64,000 bases of DNA from Cyanoderma ruficeps (Eukaryota; Chordata; Aves; Passeriformes; Timaliidae), in assembly GCA_008694505.1 (NCBI GenBank), contig VZDJ01007747.1, positions 11,862,400 to 11,926,399 of the forward strand, given 5' to 3'. Shown piece after piece: positions 13,794 through 26,200 of this stretch; the stretch's first letter is position 1; each line of letters begins with the position of its first letter. The position numbers and the translations under genes are program-made. The notes beneath the pieces are model-generated. The model was not told the DNA's origin, did not search any database, and saw nothing but the letters and a program-made list of their open reading frames with translations.

Positions 13794-13843
13794 TTAAATT
13801 AATTATTTCCCACATCTTTGTTTGTTGGAAATAATTAATTTAA
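13794..13843. repeat. 17-bp perfect inverted repeat with 16-bp spacer
   Basis: The arms 13794-13810 and 13827-13843 are exact reverse complements (left arm TTAAATTAATTATTTCC), separated by 13811-13826. Each arm contains TTAATTA, the core recognised by many homeodomain proteins. It could form a hairpin or cruciform, or be a paired protein-binding site. No flanking target-site duplication was found that would make it a transposon end. Confidence 0.9.
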
Positions 13844-14758
13844 TGACTAAACCCTGAGGGCAAACCAATTGCCTTCATTTTAGATTCAGACAAGCATCTT
13901 CCAAAACAAACAGGAGTGAAATTCTAGTGACATAAACAGTTTACACATTACAGGAACTCTTCCTGTAAAATTAAGTCTGCAAATTGAAGTTCTTAGAATA
14001 TGTAATCACAACACTCGGAGTGAAATAACCTTCTGTCTAGCTGGGAAAGGGGTTGATGTTTGTGTTAATCTTGCAGGTTGTTTCATTTCTCAATGTTTCT
14101 TAAAGTGCTATTTTGTTTTCCTCCATTAATTACATACTTGCTAGGTGCAAAGAGCAGCACTAGTTTGTGTAAAAAGGACAGTTAAAGTGGTTAAAGAGCT
14201 ACCCAGAAGTTTTATACAACACTCCATAGTCACCAAGTGCCCATATGAATTTGTCCATAAATTTCTTGAAGGTGGGACTTAATCTTTAATCTCTTCCTGC
14301 TTCAAGTGCTCCGCTGTAAATTGTAGACATTCATTTCTGCACAATCAAGCACAGAAACTAAAGAGTATAGTTCAATCATGTGAGAATAGGTACTGTAATA
14401 AAATATAACATAGCAGTGCAGAATGTGATTAAAAGACTGGGCTTCCTGCAATGTATTTAATTTTGCTTAAATTTCTCTCTGTCTTGATACCCAATAAAAT
14501 GATGGATAATAAAAAGAAAAATTATGAATAATTAGCATTCCAGAAATCATACAGTGGACTCTGGGGGAAAGCATGCAAGCAAATTAAGTAATGCATATTT
14601 CATTTCATTACGAGCTAGAAATTGTGTTGATCAATATATAAACAAAAGCTGGCAGTTAATTTTTAACTCAAATGAAGAAAAATGTTTAAGTTGAATCAGC
14701 TGATTTTAAAAACAAAAATTAGTATGGTCCATTCACTTAAGAGTTCAGCTCAGTCAGC

Positions 14759-14800
14759 ATTCTGGGTCCCTTCCAACTCAGATGATTCTGTAGTTTGATG
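14759..14800 (+). mobile_element. Possible CR1-like 3' tail remnant
   Basis: A short stretch resembles the CR1 3' terminus of the GGTCCCTTCCAACTCAGATG type, followed by GATTCTGTAG. Only about 40 bp is recognisable, so assignment is tentative. Confidence 0.5.
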
Positions 14801-17448
14801 CACATTAGAAGGATGGAAAGTTGGCTTCAGTGGCTCTAACTCTACACTGATTTTCCTAGAAGAGGTTCTCCTACATAATCCATATTCATCAAAAACTGTG
14901 TTTCTGAAAAACAGATTCTTGGTAAGCATTTTCTTGTTAAAAGAAAGAGTTTTGGTTTTGTTGTGATGTAAAGGTTTAGGGGCTATGTCAAAACATGAGC
15001 TGAGTAAGAGACGAAACCAGAAAACATTGTGTAATATTTCTATTGTAACTTCTAGCGTTATTTGGAATTCCCATTTTATTTATTTTGACCTCCATTTTTC
15101 ACTCTGTTTTCCAGTTAGATTTTTAAATTCCTTCGCCAATCCCAGGGAGAAGCTGCTGGTACTGACTTCTGCAAGTTCCTCTTCAGTTTTGGATCAATGC
15201 CGGTGGTTTGATAGACCCAAGGACAGAGTAAATGGCTCCAACATGTTCCTGGACTGAGTGTGGTGTAGCAAAAAAGTAGGAGAAGGAATGAGGTTGCCTG
15301 CTCCTGTAAACACAAACCATTTTTCATGTTCTAGTTCTGTCTTTGGCAGAAGACAAAGAGAGGATAGTCTGCCACTGCCTAAAGACCACATAGTACTTCA
15401 TCAGTTTTCCCTGGTTTTCCATACACAGTCAAATGAGGTGATTTCTGCCACACTAATAACAGTAAGTCAGGATTTATAATGAATGTAATTTTTCTGAAGC
15501 AAACTTTTTTACTCAAACTAGGGCTACTGTACTGTACACTGTACTATTTCTTCTTAGAATAAATTTCATGTGGAAATGTCCCAGAAAGTAAGGAATTCAC
15601 AAGGCATTTTACTTGCAATGTTTCTTTTCATATTTTAAATTGGTTCATAGATCTTTCATATTCTTCTGTAGCATTGGCTGGTGCAAGGTTTCTAGTGAGC
15701 GAGAGGACATTCGTATTTGTCAAAAAATGGTTTCATAGTGTACCAGAAATCAGCAAATTTTTGGAAATTAATGATACATGGTATGATCTGATTCAGAACA
15801 TGCAAGTGTAGAGAAATGAAAGAATTTTTTTTAATAACAAACTAGCAGCTAAAAGGCAGAGAAAAAAAAAACTTAAGCTAAAGGAGAAAAATTATAAATG
15901 TACAATTTAATTCCCTCAAAATTTCAGCAATCATAAATCAGCAAGTGTCATCTATGGTTTGGAAATGTAATATCTAGTTAATCCAATAGGCTTTTCTCCT
16001 CAGGCCAACTGTAGGAAAGAAAAGCAGAACGTGCAAGCCTGGTCATATACTTAGAAACATCTTTCTGCAAGATCAGGATGTAGGTTTGCTAGTCATCCTA
16101 GTGCCTCCATGATCCACACCAGTGTTCCCTAGTGATATGAACTGGCTCAATCCTCTGAAAGTTGTCACTCATGTGAGGTACAAAGACTGTTGGATTACTG
16201 TGGCACTTTGCCAGCAGCTGGCTTGTGTAGAGGAACAACTCATTGAGGAAGCCTATAACAGGACCAAATGGGATGAGCATCTGGCAGTGACAGAAAAGGG
16301 GCATAGGCAGGTTCTTGATTCCACTCTTTCTTCCCTTTTAACCTGTCATCCTAAATTTCAATACTACCTGTGTATCTAAGCTTGTCCTCCAAAGCTCTGG
16401 CTTTTCAATCAGCCCACTTCTGTTGCTCTTCTCTTTTTTTTACACAAAAAACCAGAAGGTGGTATACTTTTGTTGTATTTTTTCTTATGGAGCCTATGTA
16501 GTAAAAGTGATTATCTGTGAGCTGGAAAAAACCCCAAATAAACAAGCACATATTGCTCTATCTAATGTTTATTTTTGAAAAAGCTTAGGAATCACAGGTG
16601 CTACAGGTCACATGTTTATTACTACATGTTGCCACAAATGATAGCAGAAACATGGTAATTCAGCCTTTTTATGAAGCTTCATTCATAGTAATGCAATGTG
16701 ACCTTCAAAAACCTGTCTGACTACTTCAAGTGGTTACAAGAGAGTTAGGAAGGTACGGTGTGCTGTTACATAGATGTCTTTAAATATTAATAGAAAGAAA
16801 GTATCTTTCAACTCTTTACCCAGCCAGTTTCTTTCCTTCTAGACTGTATTGTACTTTGAAGCCTGATCTGTTTGCAATGTAGTATGATATCTGTGTGACA
16901 ACTAGTGTTCATGAAAAAATAGAAATTGTATTTTGGTATCAGTTACTAGTTAAAAAATTAAATTTCTACCCCTGAACAATAGGATAGTCACAGCACTTAG
17001 TTATGCAGGGTCAAAGTGAGTTTCAGTTCCAAAGAGGTCATGGATGCTTGAGAAAAAAACAATATAAGTTCAGGCGCATAATGGTAGAAATGCTTTCTAT
17101 GGTGAACCAGCATACATTACCATTGAAATAGAAGTATTTTGGCCTGAGCTCCCTACCTGCAAAGGAAAATAATGTTAGTAACTGCATTTAATACTCCTGG
17201 TCTGACACAGATTTAAAAAATTCAGGACTGTGTCTACCAGTGACAATAAAATTTTCATATGAACAGGTTTTGGGTTTCCCCTTAATGCTAAAAAAAATGT
17301 TATAAAAGCCTTTTCAACATGATGCTAGCACAGAAAACAGTATCTTCTTAGAAATCACAGGGAAATCAGAACTATTAAAATATTTAACTAATTTAGAGTT
17401 TGGTGTTTTAGTGTGAAGAATCCTGCCTTAGTAAAGTAATTTCATTTA
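14801..17448. other. Intergenic sequence, no gene seen
   Basis: The sequence between 14.98 and 15.48 kb and between 16.10 and 16.38 kb is less AT-rich than its surroundings and has open frames of 85-90 codons. The translations resemble no family I know, and no splice-bounded conserved exon could be argued. Confidence 0.6.
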
Positions 17449-17652
17449 ATTTCTTCACTGAAAGGGTTGTTAAGCACTGGAACAGGATGTCCAGGAATGT
17501 GGTGGAGTTACCATCCCTGAAAGTGTTCAAAAAACATGGCTACGGCATCTGAGGACATGGTTTAATGATGAATATGGTGGTGTAGCTGGGTTGACAGTTA
17601 GAGTTGGTGATCTTAATAGACTTTTCTGACCTTAATAATTTTATGATTCTAT
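17449..17652 (+). mobile_element. CR1 LINE 3' fragment
   Basis: This plus-strand CR1 tail begins at TTCTTCACTGAAAGGGTTGT, corresponding to the ORF2 C-terminus, and runs to the terminal ATTTTATGATTCTATA. It carries several in-frame stops and substitutions, so it is a decayed copy. It is severely 5'-truncated, about 204 bp long. Confidence 0.92.
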
Positions 17653-18737
17653 AATTTGCCTTCCATTTTGAAAATTGTCTGCTTTTGCAAATACAAAAAC
17701 TGCTGCATCTCCATAAATTCTGCAGCAGTGTCGTCTGAATGTAAGTTCCTTCCTTAGGCCTCCAGTCCATTTTGCCCACTTGTTTTCCAAGCCTGGAAAT
17801 GTGGTTTTTTGATGCAATTTGCAAACTCTGTAATTAGCACCACCTAGGGATGCATTTGCTTCATAGTCCAGATCAGCTGAACAATTCCTGCTGGTACCTA
17901 AGCCAAGAAAGGGGATGAGGAAGGCAGGTGCAGTAAAATCCCCACACCTGCTTCTGGGCAGAATTGATGTTGAAGGGATACACAAGCATTCAGATTGTTC
18001 TATTTCATCCCTCTGTGTCATGTCTAGAGTTTCCTTATATCATGGCCTAGGAAGCCCTCTGATGTGTTGGATACCTCCTGTCCACAACCATTTCCAGGCC
18101 GATGCAGGACAAACCCTTCCTCTTCTCAGACCAGACTAGATGTGTTTTTTCTGTTCGCCAATGGTAACTCAGAAGCAATGAAAATACTGTGTGTGGTGCC
18201 CTCATGCTGCAAACAGCACTGGGTTTTTTTCTGCCATAAACAGAAATTTCCCTTTTTTCATCAGGATGTGCACATGGAAGTAGAATCTCTGCCGTTTCAG
18301 GCAGAGACTGACCTCACAAACAGTTTCATGTTTCTGTGATTTTTTTTCTCCCATTACACTACAGTTAGCAGTATTATCAGTTACTTGTTCCAAGATAAAA
18401 TCCTGCAGCCCATTCTTCCGCATATAATTTCTAAACCTCTGGATCTGGTCATGGAAAGTAGAACCATGCAGCTGCATATAATCAGTGATTGCAAGAGAAA
18501 TAAAAAAGAAAAAAGAAAAAAATAGGATAAACTTGATTTCTCTTTAGGAAGGAAATTCCTAGCCATACACTGTCCCTGTACAGTGGATCTTTGTGCCATT
18601 GCTTGCCACCATTTGCCATGATTTATTTGTCAGCAGATTAGAGTTTGGACTGGTTGTGGGGTGTTCAGGTGGTCTGAAAATGATCAGTCCCAGAAGCACC
18701 ATAGTATAGCCCATGTAGAGGTATTAAAAAAGCAATG
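17653..18737. other. Intergenic sequence, no gene seen
   Basis: This stretch is moderately GC-rich for the region. Overlapping open frames of 74-126 codons on both strands show no recognisable domain. An A-rich tract lies near 18.50-18.52 kb. Confidence 0.6.
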
Positions 18738-18800
18738 TGCAGAACAACAGAACAGACCAGGCTGGAAGGGACAAAACCACCTGGTCCAACCTTTAATCGG
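18738..18800 (-). mobile_element. Decayed CR1 3' tail, minus orientation
   Basis: The segment reads GACCAGGCTGGAAGGGAC and then CTGGTCCAACC on the plus strand. This is the reverse complement of a CR1 3' terminus, in which the consensus has GGTTGGAAGAGACC and GAGTCCAACC. Only the extreme tail is recognisable. Whether the sequence up to about 19.05 kb also belongs to the element is unclear. Confidence 0.65.
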
Positions 18801-21800
18801 AAATGGAGCATAGATGAGATTACCAAATACACTAGAACATCAGAGAGCTCCTTGTCCCAGAGGAGATGCCCCTAAGGTGGCTTTCCTGCAGCTTGTAAGG
18901 ATTCTTGCCTGTCTCCTTATCCTTTATTCTGTTGACTGATACTGACTTATGTTCCCTCATTAGAATTTTTGGCACTTCACCTCTCAGGCTGTGGACTAAT
19001 CTACGGCCAGTGGCTGACAAATTTGTTTTCAAGTTCTTCTCTGTTTAGTCATCTGATGAATGTGTTTCACCAGAATTCAAGTGAAACTTACCCAATACCA
19101 GTCTGATTCCAAAGAGCAGGGGAAACACTCTGTGTCCTCTAGGGTGATTGCAGGCTCTACAGAGTCTTTTCCTTGATGGCTTCCGTTACTTCACCTTCTC
19201 ATCCTTGGCCATTAGACATCCTACCTCAGAATGTAAAAAGATGAAGTTCTAGGTGTGGAAAGGTCAAATATGAAAAATAGTGTAATTTCACTTCAGCCTG
19301 TCACTAACAGAACATGAAATTAAAAACAATGCTTTACTTGATAAGGAAGAATTTATTTCATGTAGAGAGGCCCCGGTCCTCAACTATCAAATGTTCTATC
19401 TGAAACCACATCATTTAGAACAGGAAACCCAGAAAAATATGTTTCCTCCAGATCATGTTGACGTAATGGTGTATATAAGGTAATTAATATTCTGGATTTC
19501 AAACTGGCCTAATGGAATCCTCCGAGGCAAAATGATATGAGAAAGCAAACAAAACATTTCCTTTCTTTTCCAGAGAAAGATAAATAGGAATATCTGACAC
19601 GCTTTAAAACCTGATATGAAATTCAATTGTATTATGCCACCTAAACAGGACGCCGGAGTTGTTGAGAATTGGTTGTTCCACTAAAGAAACCTTATTTAGG
19701 ACCAAATAAGTAACAATAGGTGACCAGGAACTCTTTCAATCCAGAGCTAAATTGTGATGTATCAGACTTAGAAGTTTAAAAAGCCTAACGATTTTCTAGA
19801 TGTTAGAGCAACCAAATCATCTCTTGGAGTGTTTACTGTTTGAGCCATTTAGTTAGGAAACAACTCTCAGAGCATAAAAACTGCACGAAAATAGCAGAAC
19901 AGATCTCTGAATGGTGGAGAGAGACCAATTATTTTGATATTGCATCCAACTTAAGCTTAAAGAGCAAACAGATGGGCTTGAAGTTTATTACCCTTTGCCC
20001 TGTCCTTTCCCTAACTCAATTAAGTAGATGGAGAGAAAGAGAAAGAGAGAATGTGATGATTTCTCTCTCCACATAGGGCTGGCTATCGATATGCAGCAGG
20101 CTGAAGTTGATGGTTCTTGTGACAAATTGATTAAATTTGCTCTTTTGGTTGGTATATCTCCCAGCTTCTGTTAGAAAATACACTATTCTCATGGATTTTA
20201 AATCTGTTCTTTTAATGAAAAAACCAAATCAAAGTCTGTTGTAAGGCAAGAAGTTTTTGTTTTACCAGATTCAAATTCTTGCCTTTTCCTTGACTGCCAA
20301 GTGAGAGGGTGGTGCAGGATGTAAAAAAATACACTGATCTCCACTGGATTTAATGAGTACAGTTTTAAACTAATTTTATACAAATTTATCACTCTATTTA
20401 TTTTTTTGATATGTGAGTGGAGTGATGTATCCAACAAGAGATATGCAAAACCCTCAAAAGCTGCCAAAGAATACAAGTTATACAAGCGGGCATGTCGCGG
20501 GCTGACTTGGTGACTCATGTCTTGGCAGCTGCCCTATAAACAAAGCTACTGAATTGGTTGAATCTGTCTAATCATAAAAACTTTTTATGCAACTCACTTT
20601 CAAAGACATGCTATAAAGAATTACTAGAGATTGAAAATCTGATCAAAATGCATGAATTACTAATGATTTGAAAAATTAGACTAGGGTTTAGAAATTCAAT
20701 TATAATAGTTGTATTTCAGTCTCTGAGTTTTAATCGGATATAAATACATATTAAATCTAAACCAAAGATTTACAAATCAAAATTCATTCTCTTAGAAACT
20801 TCCATTTCTGTTTTGGGAGTCAGCCAAACACCAATGCCAGAGCTTCTGATCAACTGAAAATTTTTGAATATAAGGTAAATATGGAGGATCCAGCAGTCAT
20901 AGTTGCTTTAAAGGTGATTAGAGTCTTGCTCATAGAGTCTGAGTGCTTTAAATTTTCAAAAACTACTGGAATGTGAGGACAAAAAAATGTAAAATAAAGT
21001 AATGCAAAAGAGTTAGGATCCAAATAACTATGAATCTGCAGGTCAAATCTTTCCTCAAAGCTGTAGTACTATAGAGGTAGCCAGGTTCCAAGACAGGGTA
21101 GTCATGCTGCTGATCAGCAGGTATTTGTCAGTTTCTAGAAGTGTGACATGTATTTATACTCGACAGTTCAAGGGCAATGAGTGTTAAGCATTAACATTAT
21201 CCTCAACAGCATTGTTGGGGATACCTTTGTTGGATTGCGAGCTCCCTTTAGAAAATTCTAATACTGAAAATTTAGAATGATTACTATGCTATAATACTAC
21301 AGTCTTAATAGGTAGATTTGTGCTAATCTGCACCTGTGACTGCAAAGTCTCATCTTTCTTTCTCTTTTCAATTATTCTGGAATGTTATTTTTTTTTGACT
21401 TTCAGAACTGAGGACTCAATCACCTCTGCCTGGAGGGGAGCGAAAACTGTTTGGGATCAATTTGGTTAGATATTAGCATTTCATTTAAAAAATGAGTGAG
21501 AACTCACTTTACGCATATTTTCAACTACTCTTAACAAATCTTCACAGTTTGTCCCATGCTCTGGAGCAGCATTTACTGTTAAATAGTTCCTAAGTCCATG
21601 TAAATTCCTTTCTTCTGCATTTTCTTCAGAATTGTGCAGCTCAGAAGCTGTAACCTAGTGCATATGGAGATGAATTTTAGTTTTCTGGGATAGCCCAAAA
21701 TAACTTATAACTGGATGTTTCTTTGGATATCAAGAAATTTAGGGATACTGGAAGCAAAGAACTAACAAACTAAGACAGCTAACACAGCCCACTTTTGTGC

Positions 21801-23151
21801 AGAAGATGGAGAAGAATGCCATGCAGGAGGGAGGTCTTGGAGAGAGGCAGAAAATTCCATTTTCTTTGGGGGATTCTTGCATAGTTTTCACCTTCCCTGA
21901 CTACAAAGGCTGTGCAAAATTCTTTGTCTTCACAGAAAGATTTGGAAAAGAAGGAAGACTCCATCAAGACCAATTTGCAGTTAATGCAGTGAATGCCCCA
22001 GTGCTGTATGCTATGTCATTTTGTCTGGCACAGAGACTTGAACACAGATTCAGCTGACTTGTAGGCTGGTTCAGGCTCACTGAAGTTGATGACATCTTAG
22101 CATTTCCCTGAAGCTTAGCATGCAAATCCTGCTTTAAATACAGATGTTTCCCCAGCATGACAAATGTTCCAGTGCTGAAGTGTCATTTAACTTGAGAACA
22201 AAAGTGCTTTGTTATAAATGCACTAAAGCTTAAAATTTACAGAAATTAAACACATTTAGTTTATTTTAAATGATTATGATTGCTTTTCAAGCTGTTCCTA
22301 ATTGAAGAAGCCAAAACCAGAGTCTAGTAAGGTTTTAGTCCTTATGTTTTTTAAACAGACTCTACAGATCTTTGTTGTCATCCTGGAGTATTTTCATTTA
22401 TGCTACAAATGTGTTTTGAGAGCCAAATGTTTTAAGAAACTCTCATTGGGAATGAAGTTTGAATTTCACTCCGATGTGTAGAGTGAGTACTGAATAATTT
22501 TCTTCCTTAAGCTGTTTAAATATTTTTTTTTCCTAATAGTATGGTACAATGACACAGTGAGGGAAAAATAGGGGCAAATAGGAAACTTAATATCCATACT
22601 AATATTTATACAGGCTCTTCATTGTTCATAGAAATGAACCTTGCTCTTTCAGAATTTGCACCGTGTACATCATAGACAAATATCTGTACTGCAAGATACA
22701 GCTACGTATCTTCAGTTCAGTATAAAGCATACGTTTTGTACTTTATAGAAATATTTTGTTCTATGTTTGTGCTTTTTTCTTGGCTTTTTTTTTTTTAATG
22801 TTTGACATAGTAGACATAATGTGGAATGACAAGGAAAAATGAGAGTACTCACATGATATATTTGATGATTTTTCAAGGAACAAAGTCCCAAAGGTCGGCC
22901 TAGTGACCGTATTTTTGGTTTTGATCATAGCATAGCACAATTATTCTTTTTAAGCAGAAACCACTGTTGTATCCAGTTCACAGTTCTGTTCAATACATGA
23001 AATGGCAATGTGTGTTCTTTTATGCCTTTTCTGAGTTTTGGCATTATTGTTTCATTTTTTTTGCCCCTTCTGCAAATAAAAATTAATAATGCTAGCAGCA
23101 TAAAAAAAGAAGGAAAACCCATATGAAATATATAAATTTGCCCTGCTACAA
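18801..23151. other. Intergenic sequence, no gene seen
   Basis: This is AT-rich DNA with scattered frames up to 106 codons. A GA-rich stretch lies at about 20.03-20.05 kb. Nothing else is recognised. Confidence 0.6.
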
Positions 23152-23211
23152 GGGTGGTCTAAATGGTCTTAAATATCTTTTCCAACCTAAGTGATTCTAC
23201 AATTCTAAAGA
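23152..23211 (+). mobile_element. CR1 3' tail remnant
   Basis: A 60-bp plus-strand piece matches the last part of CR1. It contains GGTCTTAAATATCTTTTCC, followed by AACCTAAGTGATTCTACAATTC. All upstream CR1 sequence is absent. Confidence 0.8.
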
Positions 23212-26200
23212 CTCTGTCATGAAATATTTGTGAAGAGTCCCGTGTATAGCATCAGAAACTTCCCAGGGACTGTGATTATCTATGATAGTATATAAAATAA
23301 TATATAGGAAATCATAATAGATAAGATCATAGATTTATCTCAGCAGCTGGCACTTGAGGGATCCATAGTATGTCAAAGGTTATACATCGGCTAATGTATG
23401 TTCATTTAAATTAAAGAGCAAATCTTATTTTGATATCATTCAGGAACTGAGAAGAAAAATGAAACTGCAAATTCAACTGGTTAAAACATTCTCAATAAAA
23501 TGTAATTTATACAGATTTAAGGTTATTTCATGATCTTAAGACACTAAATTTAGGAGATAAACATCACTGAGAAATAATAATTCACAACTTTTATAGAAGT
23601 TACTATCTGCGGGGACATTCAGAGACAATGACTATTGCTCTAAAACAAAAGATTTCTATTGTATATGAAGATTGTGAGGGTGTCATAGGTACATATAAGT
23701 ATATATATATATGTTATATATAAAGATAAGTAAAAAAATGCTAGCTGCATTTTCTCTAGTCTTGCATTAATATGTACCAAGTATAGAAACTCTCTTAAAT
23801 CAAAACAACAATAGTTTTTGTAAGTGTCAGCTAATTTGTAAGCGTTGCTGAGGGCAGTATATTTAAACAGATTTACAAATGCAGAGAAGGATAAAAGCTC
23901 CATAAAGGAACACTGTATCTGTTTGAAGTGAAATTGCCAGAAGGATTTTGTACAAGGAAGCTCTTTCATTTTTGTAAGAACTGTTCCAGAATAAGTAATA
24001 GAGAATTCAGTATTCTCTGCGCATCTCTGGCTCTTTCTTGAGAACTGCACTGTTCGTGTGTATATGATATTAGCTGCTTGTAGTGTTAATTGCTGAAATA
24101 ATGCTTCAAGGTCAAATGCTGTACAAGATCCTGAAGCATTAGTCATTTAAACTAAGTAAATCTAAATTGCTAGATGAGCTAAAATCCAACTATTTTTTCT
24201 GAAGGATTTTACATTCCTGTATTTCAAAAATATCATTATATCCTCTTCACTTCTGTGGGTTTTGTTTGCAGCTGTGGGAAAGTGCACTGAAAGTTATCTA
24301 TGTGCTTTTTTTTTTTTTTTTTCTGCAAGCAAGCCAGAAGTGTGCTCATTCTCATGTCCTGTAGTAAAGAGTTCAAAGCTGTGTGACTGAGAGCCTGATT
24401 TCCTATTCTTCTTTCCTTCCTTTCTCAAGATTGCGGCTGCCAAGGAAAGGTTCTATTGCAAAGAGAAAAAAGCTGCTGGGATACCTTGAGCCATATCTTT
24501 GATGTGGAGCATGATGTGAACTAATAAACTGGCCTTACATTTTCTCTGAAATCAAAGAAATGAGTGATGTCTTAAGTGAATATGTTCTCAGTGGCTGCTG
24601 AAGAAGCACAGCTGTTTTGCTGTATCTGGAGTGTAGCTCCCTTCTAAAATGCTTGTGTTTAAGACAGTCCAGTGTAAAGATGAAGAGAAGGAGTTGGCAG
24701 GGTTGGGGTGAAAAATAAGGGATTAGATCTTTTGCATTCTGCTTGGATGTCACTACCATTAATTTCTGCTTGATGAGGCTAAATCGAGAGCCTTCAACCA
24801 CTCAGAATTCCTGAACCAGATGTCAGACCTGTCACCAGATGATCATCCTCTCCTGTACATCCTCTCTTCTGTGTGAAAGGAGGAGGGATAGGAACCCTCT
24901 GATGAAAGTGAAAGTTTAAAAAGTGCAACTCTTGTAGCAAGAAATTAATTCCATCTCTGCAGTAGTAATAATCTCTGTAAAGTTTGCCCAGCAGATGCCA
25001 GCAGTGAATTAACACAGAGCTTGTGAAAAATTAAAGGACCTCAATATATAGCTGTTTCAAATGCTTCACTGCTGAATGATTGCTTGGAATAGTTCAGCTT
25101 TTTTTCATTAAGATTAATTTTCACTGTGAAGATCCTGAATTTATCCTCTGAATCCCTGAATCGTGTGTTAGATTGTCTTTCTACAAATCAGAAAACATTC
25201 AGATTTAAATTTGGGACACAGTGCATAGTAATGGCCTTTCACTTAAACAGTGGGGTTTAAGTTACTTATTTTAAAGGTGTTCCAGGTTTAGCCTCTTTGC
25301 TCCTTATTTTTACCTGATCTGTTCTCTTCCTGTTTACTGTTCCCATCAGAGTAAGAGCATCATGCTTCTTGTTTACTGTCCCTTTCTGTTTTAATTTTAA
25401 ATTTGACCTGACATTAAGATGTTCCTTTATGTACTGGAGGAGGAAAAAAAAAATCTAAGTCATATGGTATTATCCTTCACTTTCATTGCACCATCTGTAT
25501 TCCTGGAGCTGGAGCTGAAAACTGTCAACATCCCCTGATGCAAAGCAAATAGAGTTAGCTAAAAGGGAAGTTCAAGCTGGAGAAACATCATGTAGAAAGT
25601 TTAGAGCAGTTCAACACTGGAGGAAGGAAATCATCATCTGTCAGAAGAGCCCCATCCTGCCCAAAAGCCACAGCTTTAGATACCTAATGCTGTTCCTTTA
25701 AAGATTAGTCTCATATTCACAATTTCACTGAAATCAGATTTGGTTTTATCCAAGCTTGTTTTTGGTTTACTGTTTGCAAAGCTTATGTTCCAAACAAGAG
25801 GAAAAGGTCTAGTCTCTCGTATCTGGACTTCCTTAGTTTAAGGAAACTACAAGAAGGATTTGTTGCTCCATGGTTCACCCCATCAATAACAAAATTGATT
25901 TTATGGCACTCATAATACAAGTTAATTCCAGGTCATTCTGGACTCTACAGAATGCAAAGAACAATCCACAGAATTATCTAGATTGTGTACCTCTTAAGAG
26001 CCTTGAATTAAGGCATTAAATAATACAAATAAACTAACATTGTCGTGCAACAAAGTGTTTGAGATGCCTTATGATTTGGGCTTTTGTGTAGGATCATAAG
26101 CACTGAAAAAAATGGAGCTCATTGGTAATATTTATTCTTTCCCCCTAAGAAAAATCCTATTTGAAACTCTAAGGACCCACTGAAAAGTAAACTTGTGTCA

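Larger units (their letters stand above)
8907..14758. other. Intergenic sequence, no gene seen
   Basis: This is AT-rich DNA with no recognisable exon. It contains a small tandem repeat at 9.09-9.14 kb, a poly(T) run near 12.65-12.67 kb and a perfect inverted repeat at 13.8 kb, each listed separately. The stretch at 13.0-14.7 kb is especially rich in A/T and in TAATTA-type cores. Confidence 0.65.

Noticed and set aside
17641..18021. 126-codon minus-strand ORF as a gene
   Set aside because: It overlaps the end of a CR1 tail and other frames of similar length, and shows no domain, splice logic or family resemblance.
24291..24330. T run as a retroposed poly(A) tail of a processed pseudogene
   Set aside because: No gene-derived sequence could be recognised on either side and no flanking duplication was evident.
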